A DNA stretch of 64,000 nt from Aegilops tauschii subsp. strangulata (lineage: Eukaryota; Streptophyta; Magnoliopsida; Poales; Poaceae), in assembly GCF_002575655.3 (NCBI RefSeq), contig NC_053039.3, forward strand, positions 244,940,622 to 245,004,621, given 5' to 3'. The position numbers and the translations under genes were made by a program. Below, piece by piece: positions 33,408 to 45,330 of this stretch. The notes under the pieces are model-generated. The model made no database searches. It saw nothing but the letters and a program-made list of their open reading frames with translations, and was not told the DNA's origin. The stretch's first letter is position 1. Every line of letters begins with the position of its first letter.

Positions 33408-34629
33408 TTGTGGCACTGCCATTTAGGTCATATTGGTGTAAAGCGCATGAAGAAACTTCATCTGATGGGCTTTTGGAATCACTTGATGCTTGCGAACCAT
33501 GCCTCATGGGCAAGATGACTAAGACTCCGTTCTCCAGAACAATGGAGCGAGCAACTGACTTATTGGAAATAATACATACTGATGTATGCGATCCAATGAG
33601 TGTTGAGGCTCGCGGCGGGTATCGTTATTTTCTGACCTTCACAGATGTTTTGAGAAGATATGGGTATATCTACTTGATGAAACATAAGTCTGAAACATTT
33701 GAAAAGTTCAAAGAATTTCGGAGTGAAGTGGAAAATCATCATAACAAGAAAATAAAGTTTCTATGATCTGATCGCGGAGACGAATATTTGAGTTACGAGT
33801 TTGGTCTTCATTTGAAACAATGTGGAATAGTTTTGCAACTCACGCCACCTGGAACACCACAGCGTAATGGTGTGTCCAAACGTCGTAACCGTACTTTATT
33901 AGATATGGTGCGATCTATGATGTCTCTTACCGATTTACCACTATTGTTTTGGGTTATGCATTAGAGACAGCTGCATTCACGTTAAATAGGGCACCATCTA
34001 AATCCGTTGAGACGACACCGTATGAACTGTGGTTTGGCAAGAAACCTAAGCTGTCGTTTCTTAAAGTTTGGGGTTGCGATGCTTATGTGAAAAACCTTCA
34101 GCCTGATAAGCTCGAACCCAAATCGGGGAAGTGCGTCTTCATAGTATACCCAAAAGAAGCTGTTGGGTACACCTTATATCACAGATCCGAAGGCAAGATA
34201 TTCGTTGCTAAGAATGGATCCTTTATAGAGAAGGAGTTTCTCTCGAAAGAAGTGAGTGGGAGGAAAGTAGAACTTGATGAGGTAATTGTACCTTCTCCCG
34301 AACTGGAAAGTAGTTCATCACAGAAATCAGTTCCAGTGATTCCTACACCAAACAGTGAGGAAGCTAATGATGATGATCATGAAACTTCAGATCAAGTTAC
34401 TACCAAACCTCGTAGGTCAACCAGAGTACGATCCGCACCAGAGTGGTACGGTAATCCTGTTCTGGAGGTCATTTTACTTGACCATGACGAACCTACAAAC
34501 TATGAGGAAGCGATGATGAGCCCAGATTCCGCAAAATGGCTTGAGGCCATGAAATCTGAGATGGGATCCATGTATGAGAACAAAGTGTGGACTTTGGTTG
34601 ACTTGCCCGATGATCGGCAAGCCATATAG
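33408..34629 (+). pseudogene. Copia G pre-integrase and integrase, interrupted
   Basis: Blocks in order: HCHLGHIGVKRMKKLHL (zinc His residues), DACEPCLMGKMTKTPF (CxxC), HTDVCDPMSVEARGGYRYFL with the first catalytic Asp, a stop in place of Arg in the FL-SDRG block (second Asp), PPGTPQRNGVSKRRNRTLL (catalytic Glu changed to Lys in the usual NGVSERRN), then ETTPYELWFGKKPKLSFLKV and the typical C-terminal YPKEAVGYTLYHRSEGKIFV. The Glu-to-Lys change alone would inactivate it. A stop near 33962 breaks the frame again before MGYALETAAF. Confidence 0.85.
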
Positions 34630-36062
34630 AATAAATGGATCTTCAAGAAGAAGACTGATGCTGACGGTAATGTTACTGTCTACAAAGCTCGACTTGTTGT
34701 AAAAGGTTTTTGACAAGTTCAAGGAGTTGACTAGGATGAGACCTTCTCACCAGTAGCAATGCTTAAGTCTGTCCGAATCATGTTAGCAATTGCCGCATTT
34801 TATGATTATGAAATTTGGCAAATGGATGTCAAAACTGCATTCCTTAATGGATATCTTAAAGAAGAGTTGTATATGATGCAACCAGAAGGTTTTGTCGATC
34901 CTAAAGGTGCTAACAAAGTGTGCAAGCTCCAGCGATCCATTTATGGACTGGTGCAAGCCTCTCGGAGTTGGAATATATGCTTTGATAGTGTGATCAAAGC
35001 ATATGGTTTTATACAGACTTTTGGAGAAGCCTGTATTTACAAGAAAGTGAGTGGGAGCTCTGTAGCATTTGTAATATTATATGTGGATGACATATTGTTG
35101 ATTGGAAATAATACAGAATTTCTGGATAGCATAAAAGGATACTTGAATAACAATTTTTCAATGAAATACCTCGGTGAAGCTGCTTATATATTGGGCATCA
35201 AGATCTATAGAGATAGATCAAGACGCTTAATTGGACTTTCACAAAGCACATACCTTGATAAAGTTTTGAAGAAGTTCAAAATGGATTAGTCAAAGAAAGG
35301 GTTCTTGCCTGTGTTGCAAGGTGTGAAGTTGAGTCAGACTCAATGCTCGACCACTTCAGAAGATAGCGAGAAAATGAAAGTCATTCCCTATGCCTCAGCC
35401 ATAAGTTGTATCATGTATGCAATGCTGTGTACCAGACCTGATGTGTGCCTTGCTATAAGTTTAGCAGGGAGGTACCAAAGTAATCCAGGAGTGGATCACT
35501 GGATAGCGATCAAGAAAATCCTGAAATACCTAAAAAAGACTAAGGATATGTTTCTCGTTTATGGAGGTGACAAAGAGCTTGTCATAAATGGTTACGTCAT
35601 ACAAGCTTTGACACTGATCCCGATGACTCTAAGTCACAAACCGGATACGTATTTATATTGAATGGTGGAGCTGTCAGTTGGTGCAGTTCCAAGCAGAGCG
35701 TCGTGGCGGGATCTACGTGTGAAGCGGAGTACATAGCTGCTTCAGAAGCAGCAAATGAAGGAGTCTAGATGAAGGAGTTCATATCCGATCTAGGTGTAAT
35801 ACCTAGTGCATCGGGTCCAATGAAAATCTTTTGTGACAATACTGGAGCAATAGCCTTGGCGAAGGAATCTAGATTTCACAAGAGAACCAAACAAATCAAG
35901 AGACACTTCAATTCCATCCACGATCAAGTCAAGGAGGGAGACATAGAGATTTGCAAAATGCATACGGATCTGAATGTTGCAGACCCGTTGACTAAGCCTC
36001 TTCCACAAGCAAAACATGATCAACACCAAGACTCCATGGGTGTTATAATCATTACTATGTAA
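34630..36062 (+). pseudogene. Copia G reverse transcriptase and RNase H, interrupted
   Basis: RT blocks: NKWIFKKKTDADGNV, YKARLVVKGF followed by a stop, FSPVAMLKSVRIMLAIAAFY, QMDVKTAFLNGYLKEELYMM, CKLQRSIYGLVQASRSWN and the catalytic VILYVDDILLIGN. After a stop at 35287 the connection continues (YASAISCIMYAMLCTRPDV). RNase H begins [14 protein letters not shown] with a 1-nt deletion near 35594 and resumes as [14 protein letters not shown], a stop, then MKIFCDNTGAIALAKESRFH and HFNSIHDQVKEGDIEI. The reading ends with stop TAA at 36060-36062. The enzymes would copy RNA to cDNA; this copy cannot. Confidence 0.88.
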
Positions 36063-36082
36063 TCTAGATTATTGACTCTAGT

Positions 36083-36095
36083 GCAAGTGGGAGAC
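36083..36095 (+). other. Polypurine tract of Copia G
   Basis: GCAAGTGGGAGAC lies directly before the LTR start TGGAGGAAATATG. Purine-rich GTGGGAG at this position is typical of Copia elements of the BARE/Angela group. Confidence 0.75.
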
Positions 36096-37831
36096 TGGAG
36101 GAAATATGCCCTAGAGGCAATAATAAAGTTGTTATTTATATTTCCTTATATCATGATAAATGTTTATTATTCATGCTAGAATTGTATTAACCGTAAACTT
36201 AGTACATGTGTGAATACATAGACAAACAGAGTGTCCCTAGTACGCCTCTACTTGACTAGCTCGTTAATCAAAGATAGTTAAGTTTCCTGACCATAGACAT
36301 GTGTTGTCATTTGATGAACGGGATCACATCATTAGAGAATGATGTGATGGACAAGACCCATCTGTTAGCTTAGAATTATGATCATTTAGTTTTATTGCTA
36401 TTGCTTTCTTCATGACTTATACATATTCCTCTGACTATGAGATTATGCAACTCCCGAATACCGGAGGAACACCTTGTGTGCTATCAAACATCACAACATA
36501 ACTGGGTGATTATAAAGATGCTCTACAGATGTCTCCGAAGGTGTTTGTTGAGTTGGCATAGATCGAGATTAGGATTTGTCACTCCGTGTATCAGAGAGGC
36601 ATCTCTGGGCCCTCTCGGTAATGCACATCACTATAAGCCTTGCAAGCAATGTGACTAATGAGTTAGTTACAGGATGATGCATTACGGAACGAGTAAAGAG
36701 ACTTGCCGGTAACGAGATTGAACTAGGTATGATGATACCGACGATCGAATCTCGGGCAAGTAACATACCGATGACAAAAGGAATGATGTATGTTGTTATG
36801 CGGGTTGACTGATAAAGATCTTCGTAGAATATGTAGGAGACAATATGAGCATCTATGTTCCGCTATTGGTTATTGATCGGAGATGTGTCTCGGTCATGTC
36901 TACATAGTTCTCGAACCCATAGGGTCTGCACGCTTAATGTTCGATGACGATTTGTATTACGAGTTATGTGTTTTGGTGACCGAAGTTTGTTCCGAGTCCC
37001 GGATGAGATCACGGACATGATGAGGAGTCTCGAAATGGTCGAGAGGTAAAGATCGATATATTGGAAGGTTATATACAGACACCGGAATGGTTCTGATAAG
37101 GTTCAGGGATTTTTTGGAGTACCGGGAGGCTACCGGAACCCCCCGGGAAAGTTAATGGGCCTAATGGGCCATAGTGGAGGAGAGGAGGCAGGCCACGGGA
37201 GGAGACGCACGCTCCCTTTACCCCAATCCTAATTGGACAAGGGGGGCGCGACCCCTCTATTTCCTTCTCCCTCACCCTCCTTTCCCCTTTCCCCCTCTCC
37301 GTTGGAAGGAAAGGGGGTGAATCCTACTAGGAACGGAGTCCTAGTAGGACCCCCTCTTGGCGCGCGCCCCCTTGGGCTGGCCTCCTCCTCCCCCCTCCTT
37401 TATATATGTGGGCAGGGGGGCACCCCAAAGACACAACAGTTGTTTCTTAACCGTATGCGGTGCCCCCCTCCACAGTTTACCACCTCGGTCATATTGTCGT
37501 AGTGCTTAGGCGAAGCCCTGCGTGGATCACATCACAAACACCGTTGCCACGCCGTTGTGCTAACAGGAACTCTCCCTCGACCCTCTACTGGATCAAGAGC
37601 TCGAGGGACGGCATCGAGCTGAACGTGTGCTGAACACGGAGACGCCGTACGTTGGGTACTTGGATTGGTTGTATCGTGAAGATGTTCGACTACGTCAACC
37701 GCGTTAACTAAACGCTTCCGCTTTCGGTCTACGAGGGTACGTGGACACACTCTCCCGTCTCATTGCTATGCATCTCCTAGTTAGATCTTGCGTGATCATA
37801 GGATTTTTTTGAATTACTACGTCCCCCAACA
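36096..37831 (+). repeat. 3' LTR of Copia G
   Basis: The 1736-bp LTR runs from TGGAGGAAATATGCCCTAGA to CCCCCAACA. It is the inverted counterpart of the LTR at 12650-14389. The canonical ends TG and CA are present. ORFs in its GC-rich portion (37233-37502 and others) are not genes. Confidence 0.9.
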
Positions 37832-37835
37832 AAAA

Positions 37836-38892
37836 GTATTAAGAATAAATTCTAACCATAGCATTAAACTTTTGGATCCATTTGGTCCCTTACGGAATAG
37901 CGCATAAACTGGGGTTTAAGCTTATGTTACTCTCGCAACCCATCATCTAATTGCTACTCCACACTGCATTCCCTTAGGCCCATATGTGGTGAAGTGTCAT
38001 GTAGTTGACGTTCACATAACACCACTAAGGGAATCACAACATACATACTATCAAAATATCGAACACATATCAACTTCACATGATTACTTGTAACATGATT
38101 TCTCCAGTGACCTCAAGAACAAAAGTAACTACTCACAAATGATAATCATGCTCAAGATCAGAGGGGTATTAAATAGCATATTGGATCTGAACATATAAAC
38201 TTCCACCAAATAAACCATATAGTAATCAACTACAAGATGTAATCAACACTACTAGTCACCCACAAGCACCAATCTATAGTCCCGGTAATAAGATTGAACA
38301 CAAGAGATGAACTAGGGTTTGAGATGAGATGGTGTTGTTGAATATTTTGATGAAGATTGCCCTCCCCAAGATGGGAGAGTTGTTGGTGATGATGATGACG
38401 ATGATTTCCCCCTCCGGGAGGGAAGTTCCCCCGACGAAATTGCTCCACCGGAGGGCAAAAGTGCTCCTACCCAAGTTCCGTCCCGAAAGTCCTGTACTTA
38501 CTTTTTCTAGGTCAAAACGACCTATATACCAGAAGATGGGCACCGAAGGTGGGCCTGGGTGAGCACAACCCACCAGGGCGTGCCTGGGCTCCTTGGCGCG
38601 CCCAGGTCGGTTGTGCCCACCTGGTGGGCCCCCTCTGGTAGTTAATTGTTACAATATTCTTCAAATATACCATAAAAAATCTCCGTGAAGTTTCAGCTTG
38701 TTTGGAGTTGTGCAGAATAGGTGGCCTGATGTAGCTTTTCCAGGTCCAGATTCCCAGCTGCCGAATTTCTCTCTTTGGGTATACCTTGCATATTATGAGA
38801 GAAAAAGCATTAGAATTACTCCAAAAAGCATTATTATGGATGAAAACATCATAAATAACAGTAAGAAAACATGATGCAAAATGAACGTATCA
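37836..38892 (-). repeat. 5' LTR of Gypsy A, outer part
   Basis: Resumes at GTATTAAGAATAAATTCTAA, equivalent to 17970 onward in the 3' LTR, and ends GTATCA at 38892, followed by the TSD GGGAT. Together with 33306-33407 it makes an LTR of about 1160 bp with a 340-bp internal loss. AAAA precedes it after the Copia end. Confidence 0.9.
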
Positions 38893-38897
38893 GGGAT

Positions 38898-39287
38898 GTG
38901 GTTGGAGGAATAAATTCTGAAATCGCGCGCCTAATGAAAATTTCGCTACGAAACTTGAAACTTGGGCGGGGGAAACACACAACACAGACGAAGCGCGTAA
39001 AATACTCGTGTGCGAGAAAACAGAAAATTGGCAGATCCCGTCTCCCAAAAAATGTACACGTGTAGTTGATTTATGGACCATTAACACAAAAAACGCAGAC
39101 GGGTATGTCATAGAAACCGTGTGTTTTGTGATCTTCTAATGATTAACGCAAAAAGACGCACACGGGAACACATGCTAATCAACGCTCAAAGCCCTCAAAG
39201 GATGCTCTTACCGACATTGTACGTTAATACTACAAACTTAAAGTACTACTGGTAATTTGCTCTAATACTACAAACTTAAATTATTTC
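38898..39287. other. Unit F sequence right of Gypsy A
   Basis: Continuation of the host DNA broken at 17529, that is the upstream side of the leftward gene. It contains AACACAGACGAAGCGCG and CGTGTGTTTTGTG motifs and a near-repeat TAATACTACAAACTTAAA at 39226 and 39264. No ORF or recognised regulatory site. Confidence 0.5.
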
Positions 39288-39584
39288 TCACATGCTGCCA
39301 TCGGGGCATGCTGGCCAGACGCCGGCGTTCTCCTTCTCGGCCTTGTAGGCGGCAGCACACCATGCTTCGATCTCCGCCAAGCTCTCCTCACCATGGTGTG
39401 CAGCCTCTTCTTTCTTGCGGCGGCGAGACTCTCTTTTCTTGACTGCTTTCTGCCTTTTCCGCTCCTTCTGTGCGGCTTTGGCCGCCTCTAGATCCACCAC
39501 CCATTCGGCCATGGCAGCCTCAAAGTCGGCCCATGTAGCTGTGTGGCCGCCGGCGGCGATGAACTCGGCGCGGCGAGATGCCAT
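39288..39584 (-). CDS. 98-codon basic helical ORF in unit F
   Basis: ATG at 39584 to a stop at 39288 on the minus strand. The product begins MASRRAEFIAAGGHTATWAD and continues with an alanine-rich helix (FEAAMAEWVVDLEAAKAAQK), a strongly basic stretch (ERKRQKAVKKRESRRRKKEE) and an acidic tail (HHGEESLAEIEAWCAAAYKA). The basic stretch resembles a nuclear localisation or nucleic-acid-binding region. A 59-bp tandem duplication overlaps the start codon, and a second in-frame-looking ATG context lies upstream, so the true start or an upstream exon is uncertain. It lies within the same element as the two B3-like genes. I do not recognise the family. Confidence 0.5.
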   Translation of the reverse strand: MASRRAEFIAAGGHTATWADFEAAMAEWVVDLEAAKAAQKERKRQKAVKKRESRRRKKEEAAHHGEESLAEIEAWCAAAYKAEKENAGVWPACPDGSM

Positions 39585-39656
39585 CGCTTCCTTACCATGT
39601 GTGCGGTCGCGGGCGGCGAGGAACGCGCGCAGCGGGATGCCATCGCTTCCTTACCA
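39552..39656. repeat. 59/60-bp tandem duplication over the start of the 98-codon ORF
   Basis: GATGCCATCGCTTCCTTACC occurs at 39577 and 39636, and GGCGGCGA at 39552 and 39612. The two copies differ by one indel and several substitutions. On the minus strand each copy contains ATGGCATC(C/T)CGC, so the duplication doubled the start codon. Confidence 0.85.
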
Positions 39657-39989
39657 GTTACTGTGCACCGCGGTGCCATGGACGACACCTGGAGAGAGCT
39701 CTGGACGGAGGGGCCAGGCAGCCATATAGTGCGGTGGTATTCAAGAGCTCAGTGACAAACGACAACAAAAATTTGGCTTCCCTTACAATTTTGCTCATTC
39801 ATTATCGCACACGGTTCATCTCTGTCGCTTTCGGAAACAGTGTGCGCTGAGCCTATTGTGTGTTGCATTATGATTGGTCGTAACCCCAGCCACGCGGATC
39901 GCGCGTGTGCATCGTAGGATGTGCCACAATCGAACATCAATCCACGTCCCTCACATCACACCCGTGTAGCTGTAGCTGGATTGGATTTA

Positions 39990-42900
39990 TATGCGCTAAA
40001 TGCCTAGAAAACGCACATAATCCCCTAAATATGGTAAATGAGCCCGGAAAAATGCCAAATTTGAATACGGTGATTTGCAGGGTGTATGTTCGTCGTAGAA
40101 AAAAACACCAGGGCAAAGAACAAAGAAAATTTGGATTCCCCTTCAATTTTGGTGATTTCCCTCTCGAAAGCATGGAACTTCTTTGGTGATGGTTCGATTT
40201 ATGAAGGGCGTGCATGACGACATAAGCCAAACCTTCTCAAATTTTTACCATGGCATGGTGAGGTCATACCATGGCACCATGCCAGGCGTCATGTTTTTCA
40301 AGCATTTATTTCATTTTTTCTATAGCTGAAAACCCAATAAACAAATGTTTGTGGTTGACTATTGCCACACATTTCATCGAAATATCTGTCCATTCCTTGT
40401 AAAAGGCATGAGAATTTACTAAATGGCACGAGCATGGTTTTCCAGGCCGTTCTTGTGCACCCTTTCATGCACCTATTGTTTGAACTTGAATTATGTGCAT
40501 TAATGCCTAGGAAATGCACATAATCCCCTAAATATGGTAAATGAACCCGGAAAAGTGCCAAATTTGAACACCGTGATTTGCAGGGTGTATGTTCATCGTA
40601 GAAAAAGAACTCGTGGACGAAGGACAAAGGAAATTTGGATCCCCCTTCAATCTTGGTGATTTCCCCCTCGAAACCATGAAACTTCCTCAGTGATGGTTCG
40701 ATTTATGAAAGGCGTGCATCACGACATAAGGAAAACATTCTCCAATTTTTACCAGGGCACGGTGAGGCCATACCATGGCACCACTCCAGGCGTCATGTTT
40801 TCCAACCATGTATTTCATTTTTTGTATAGTTGTTAACCCAGTAAATGACGTGTTTATGGTTGAGTATTGTCACACATTTCCTTGAAATATCTGCCCATTC
40901 CTTGTAAAAGGCATGAGAACGTACTAAATAACACGAGCATGGTTTTCTAGACCGTTCTTGTGCACCTTTTCATGCACCGATTGTTCAAATTTGAATTATG
41001 TGCATTAATGCCTAGAAAATGCACATAATCCAATAAATATGGTAAATGAGCCCGGAAAATGTCAAATTTGAACACATTGCATTTGAGGCAGTATGTTGAT
41101 CGTTGGAAAAAAACTGAATGACAAACTAGGACGGGAATTTGATGCCCCTTCAATCTTGGTGATTTCCCTCTCGAAAGCAGGGAACTTCCTCGGTGATGGT
41201 TCGATTTATGAAGGGCGTGCATGACGACATAAGCCAAACCTTCTCAAATTTTTACCAGGGCATGGTGAGGTCATACCATGGCACCATGCCAGGCGTCATG
41301 TTTTTCAAGCATTTATTTCATTTTTGCTATAGTTGAAAACCCAACAAACAAACATTTGTGGTTGACTATTGCCGCACATTTCATCTGTAGCGACCAGACC
41401 TCAAACAGTCTAGTCTCTGTGCATCAGTGTCATCCCTGGATCGGTAATGCTGACACGCACAGTACTTGAAGGATTTATAACAGAGTAGCAATCACACACT
41501 TATTACATCGAATATCTCAAAAGAGAACTTAATACAAATAAATATGGCTTAAGGCCATCTAAAACGATAACAGCGGAAGGCTTGGAAGATAAAGTGAGTC
41601 CATCAACTCCAACGGCATCACTGAGTATAAGACCACGACCTAAGGCTCCTTACTCGTCGTCTGAAAAGTCTGCAACATGATACGTTGCAGCCCGAAAACG
41701 GGTCAGCACATGGAATATGCTGGCAATGTAACACATAGAGAGTAATGAACAGAATAATGCTATCACTACATGCATATTTGGCTGGTGGAAAGCTCTATGG
41801 TTACAGTTTTGCGAAAAGCCAAATTTTCCCTACCACAAAGGAATAAATTTTATTTAACTATCATGGTGGTTGTTAAACATTGAGAAGGTACCTCCAACTC
41901 AATCCCAATTAAGAACGTGATTAACCCAATCAAATTAAATTAAGTAACATGATGATGAGATTCACATGATAATCCAAGAACTAGATACTCAAGATGTCCA
42001 TAACCGGGGACACGGCTAACCATGATTAGATTGTACACTCTGCAGAGGTTTGTGCACTTTTCCCCACAAGACTCGATCGCCTCCGCTTGATTTCTCGCAC
42101 TACATGGTGTTTGAGAAACGGATGACCGAGACACAGTCTTTCAGAAACAATACTCTTTACTCCGGGTGGACTGTTACACCTACTTTCCCCTACATCTGCT
42201 AGCCCACCTCTTCAAGAGATCATGTAACCTACTCAACTATGCTAGAGCCCATAATAGCTTGTGGCTGCACACGGAAGTTTCTAGCATGAATAATCTCATG
42301 ATCCCTTTGAGTCTGGGTGGCGGTCCATAGGATGATCACACGGGTACTCCGGGATATCCACAAATACAGGCAACACTGGGTTCTCCAGGTGCCTCAATCC
42401 ACCCAGATGTAAATTAAAGTAGCCACCTCAAGTTGAACCATTAATTAACAATCTCACATCTGTCATGGAAAAATTCACTCAAACCCAATCCACGTCTACG
42501 AGCATAGCATAGCAATATAAGCAAGCGTAGAAGTAACTCCCAAAGGTTTGATATAAACAAGGCAATAGGTACTACCTCAACTACTTCCCAAAACCCACAT
42601 TTTAATCAGATCCTAATCATGCAATAGTTTGAGGATTGATCTAATGCAATAAAACTGGGTGGTAAAGAGGTATGATCAAAATGTTACTTGCCTTGCTGAT
42701 GATCCGTGAAACCTAGAGGCTCGTAGTAGCACGCTTCGCACTCCGGGTACTCTATCGCAAACAAACAATACATACATAAGCAATCAAGCAAGGGTGCACG
42801 GATAAAACTCAAAATAAGAGATCTAACCAGAAAGTTCAACTTAAGAACTCCGGTTTGCAAAAAGAATCAAATCGAACGAAGCAACGAAACTCAAACGGCG

Positions 42901-45330
42901 AAAGAAACAAGCTTCATTTACTAATCTGGACCTAAGTCAAATTTTACAGTAGCAAAAACTTGTTTGAGTTGGTTAAACAGAAAGAGGGTTTCGAGATGAA
43001 ACTCTAGGCGCTTGAATCGCCTGATTCCGATAAACGAGCGAAAAGTTAAACTGAAACGAAAATCAGATCAGAAATCGCGATCGAAAATAATCGCAGAAAA
43101 TCCGAGAAAAGGAAAAATTGACGAACAGGCTACCGAACGAACGTTCACTGTCTGCGGTTAAACGACGAAAACCGTTCGTTAAAACGAACGTACGGACGAA
43201 TGTCCGCAAAATAAATAAACCAAAAAAAATAAACCGAACCGATCTAAACAAAACCGAAACTAGGGTTTACGAAATAAAACCGATCGGTTTTATAAAAAAA
43301 TCGGCGGCTACCTCTAACTCCGGCGAACGGCTCCGGCGGCGGCGGTTGGCGGCGACGGGCGGCGGTGCGGCGCGGGCGGCGCGGGTCGGGCGGCGGCGGC
43401 GCGGATGGCGGCGGCGCGGGCGGCGGGTCGGGCGGCGGCGCGGGTCGGGCGGCGGCGGCGGCGGCGCGGGTCGGCTAGGGTTTCGGGTGGGCTGGCGGCG
43501 CTGAGGCTCGGGGTCTCGGGCTTTTAAAGGCCGGCCCGAAGAGTCCCGCTCGGGTACGGCCCGGAGTCGGTTGATTTTTTTAATAATTCGGACGTGCAGA
43601 AAAAGTAAGAAAATAAATTCTAAACGGACTCCAAAAATCCCGAAATAAATTTCCCCGTCCTCTAAAAATAAGCCAGACAAGATGAACATTTATTTGGGCC
43701 TAAAATACAATTTTGGAAAACGCGTATTTTTCCTAATTCAAATAAAATCAAATAAAATCAAATGTTTGTTTATTTTTCCTCCAATATTTCATTATTTGTG
43801 GAGAAGTCATTTTATCCCCTCTCATATATTTTGATATGAAATATTTTGGGAGAGAAAAATAATTAAAACAATTGATCCTATTTTCAAAATTTGAGAAAAC
43901 CCAAATATGAAAATAATGAAATCCCCAACTCTCTCCGTGGGTCCTTGAATTGCATAGAATTTCTAGGATCGCAAAACAAAATGCAATAAAATATGTCATG
44001 CAAGAATGATCTATGTATAACATTCCAAATTGAAAATTTGGGATGTTTCATCATCGAAATATCTGTCCATTCCTTGTAAAAGGTATGAGAATTTACTAAA
44101 TGGCACGAGCATGGTTTTTCAGGCCGTTCTTGTGCACCCTTTCATGCACAGATTGTTTGAACTTGAATTATGTGCATTAATGCCTAGGAAATGCACATAA
44201 TCCCCTAAATATGGCAAATGAACCCGGAAAAAGTGCCAAATTTGAACACGGCGATTTGGAGGGTGTATGTTCATCGTAGAAAAAACTCATGGACAAAGGA
44301 CAAAGGAAATTTGGATCCCCCTTCAATCTTGGTGATTTCCCCCTCAAAACCATGAAACTTCCTTGGTGCTGGTTCGATTTATGGAAGGCGTGCATGACGA
44401 CATAAGGAAAACTTTTTACCAGGGCACGGTGAGGCCATACCATGGCGCCACACCAGGCGTCATGTTTTCCAAGCATGTATTTCATTTTTGTATAGTTGTT
44501 AACCCAGTAAATGACGCGTTTATGGTTGACTATTGCCACACATTTCCTTGCAATATCTGCCCATTCCTTGTAAAAGGCATGAGAATGTACTAAATAGCAC
44601 GTGCATGGTTTTCCAGACCGTTCTTGTGCACCTTTTCATGCACCGATTATTTGAATTTGAATTATGTGGATAATTAATGCCTAGAAAATGCACATAATCC
44701 CCTAAATATGGTAAATGAGCCCGGAAAAATGTCAAATTTGAACACATTGCATTTGAGGCGGTATGTTGGTCGTTGAAAAAAATGAATGACAAACTAGGAC
44801 GAAAATTTGGATTCCCCTTCAATCTTGGTGATTTCCCTCTCGAAAGCATTGAACTTCCTCGGTGATGGTTCGATTTATGAAGGGCGCGCATGACCACATA
44901 AATCAAATCTTCCCAGCATTTAACCAGGGCACAGTGCCATACCATGGCACCATGCCAGGCGTCATGTTTTTCAAGCACGTATTTCATTGTTCTATAGTTG
45001 ATAACCCAGTAAATGACGCGTTTGTGGTTGACTATTGCCACACATTCCCTTGAAATCTCTGCCCATTCCTTGTAAAAGGCTTGAGAAATTACTAAATACC
45101 ACGAGTATGGTTTTTCCAAACCGTTCTTGTGCACCTTTTCAAGCACCAATTGTTTGAATTTGAATTATGTGCATTAATGCCTACAAAATGCACATAATCC
45201 CCTAAATATTGTAAATGAGCCCGGAAAAGTGTCAAATTTGAACATGGTGATTAGCATGGTTTATGTTCATCATAGAAAGAAACTCATGGATGAAGGACAA
45301 AGGAAATTTGGATTCCCATTCAACCTCGGT
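39990..45330. repeat. Tandem array of unit F, ~500-bp unit, about 5.5 copies
   Basis: GTGATGGTTCGATTTATGAA recurs near 40188, 40691, 41194, 44369 (variant) and 44861, at spacings of about 500 bp when the solo LTR at 41396-44050 is removed. Other landmarks in each unit: CCATGGCACCATGCCAGGCG, CCATTCCTTGTAAAAGGCAT, GAATTATGTGCATTAATGCC and TGCACATAATCCCCTAAATA. ORFs such as 44520-45149 (minus) are by-products of the repeat. The order of landmarks parallels the array at 1911-3950. Confidence 0.92.
41396..44050 (-). mobile_element. Solo LTR (2655 bp), TSD TCATC
   Basis: TGTAGCGACC at the left and GGGATGTTTCA at the right (TGAAACATCCC on the minus strand) are flanked by TCATC at 41391-41395 and 44051-44055. 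Removing it restores CACATTTCATCGAAATATCT, the intact array sequence seen at 40369. No internal domain is present, so the two LTRs of a full element have recombined. It contains a CGG-rich block (43320-43530) whose ORFs are not genes. The LTR starting at 62511 is of the same family, in opposite orientation. Confidence 0.95.

Larger units (their letters stand above)
33408..37831 (+). mobile_element. Copia G: 5'-truncated Angela/BARE-like element
   Basis: The element begins inside pol (TTGTGGCACTGCCATTTAGG, the pre-integrase zinc region), continues through integrase, RT and RNase H, a polypurine tract, and a complete 3' LTR (36096-37831). The 5' LTR, gag and protease are gone together with about 340 bp of the Gypsy A LTR that once flanked them. 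A single deletion across the junction at 33407/33408 explains both losses. Several in-frame stops (33764, 34627, 34712, 34731, 35287, 35766) make it non-functional. Confidence 0.88.
17530..38892 (-). mobile_element. Gypsy A: full-length Athila-like retrotransposon, nested insertions, TSD GGGAT
   Basis: TGATGACCC at 17530 and GTATCA at 38892 are flanked by the same five bases GGGAT at 17525-17529 and 38893-38897. This proves a single insertion spanning 21.4 kb. Minus-strand order from the right: 5' LTR (split), PBS, gag, protease, RT, RNase H, integrase, a small extra ORF, PPT, 3' LTR. B (24249-31371) and Copia G (33408-37831) are inserted in it; without them A is about 9.8 kb. All coding parts have frameshifts or stops, so it is inactive. 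Confidence 0.92.

Noticed and set aside
43118..43689. Arg/Gly- and Pro/Arg-rich ORFs in the solo LTR
   Set aside because: They are encoded by CGG-type low complexity; the related LTR at 62889-63236 gives different products.
44520..45149. A 209-codon minus-strand ORF in the tandem array
   Set aside because: It spans more than one repeat unit, and equivalent ORFs in other units (40947-41237, 44177-44539) have different lengths and breaks, so it is not under protein constraint.
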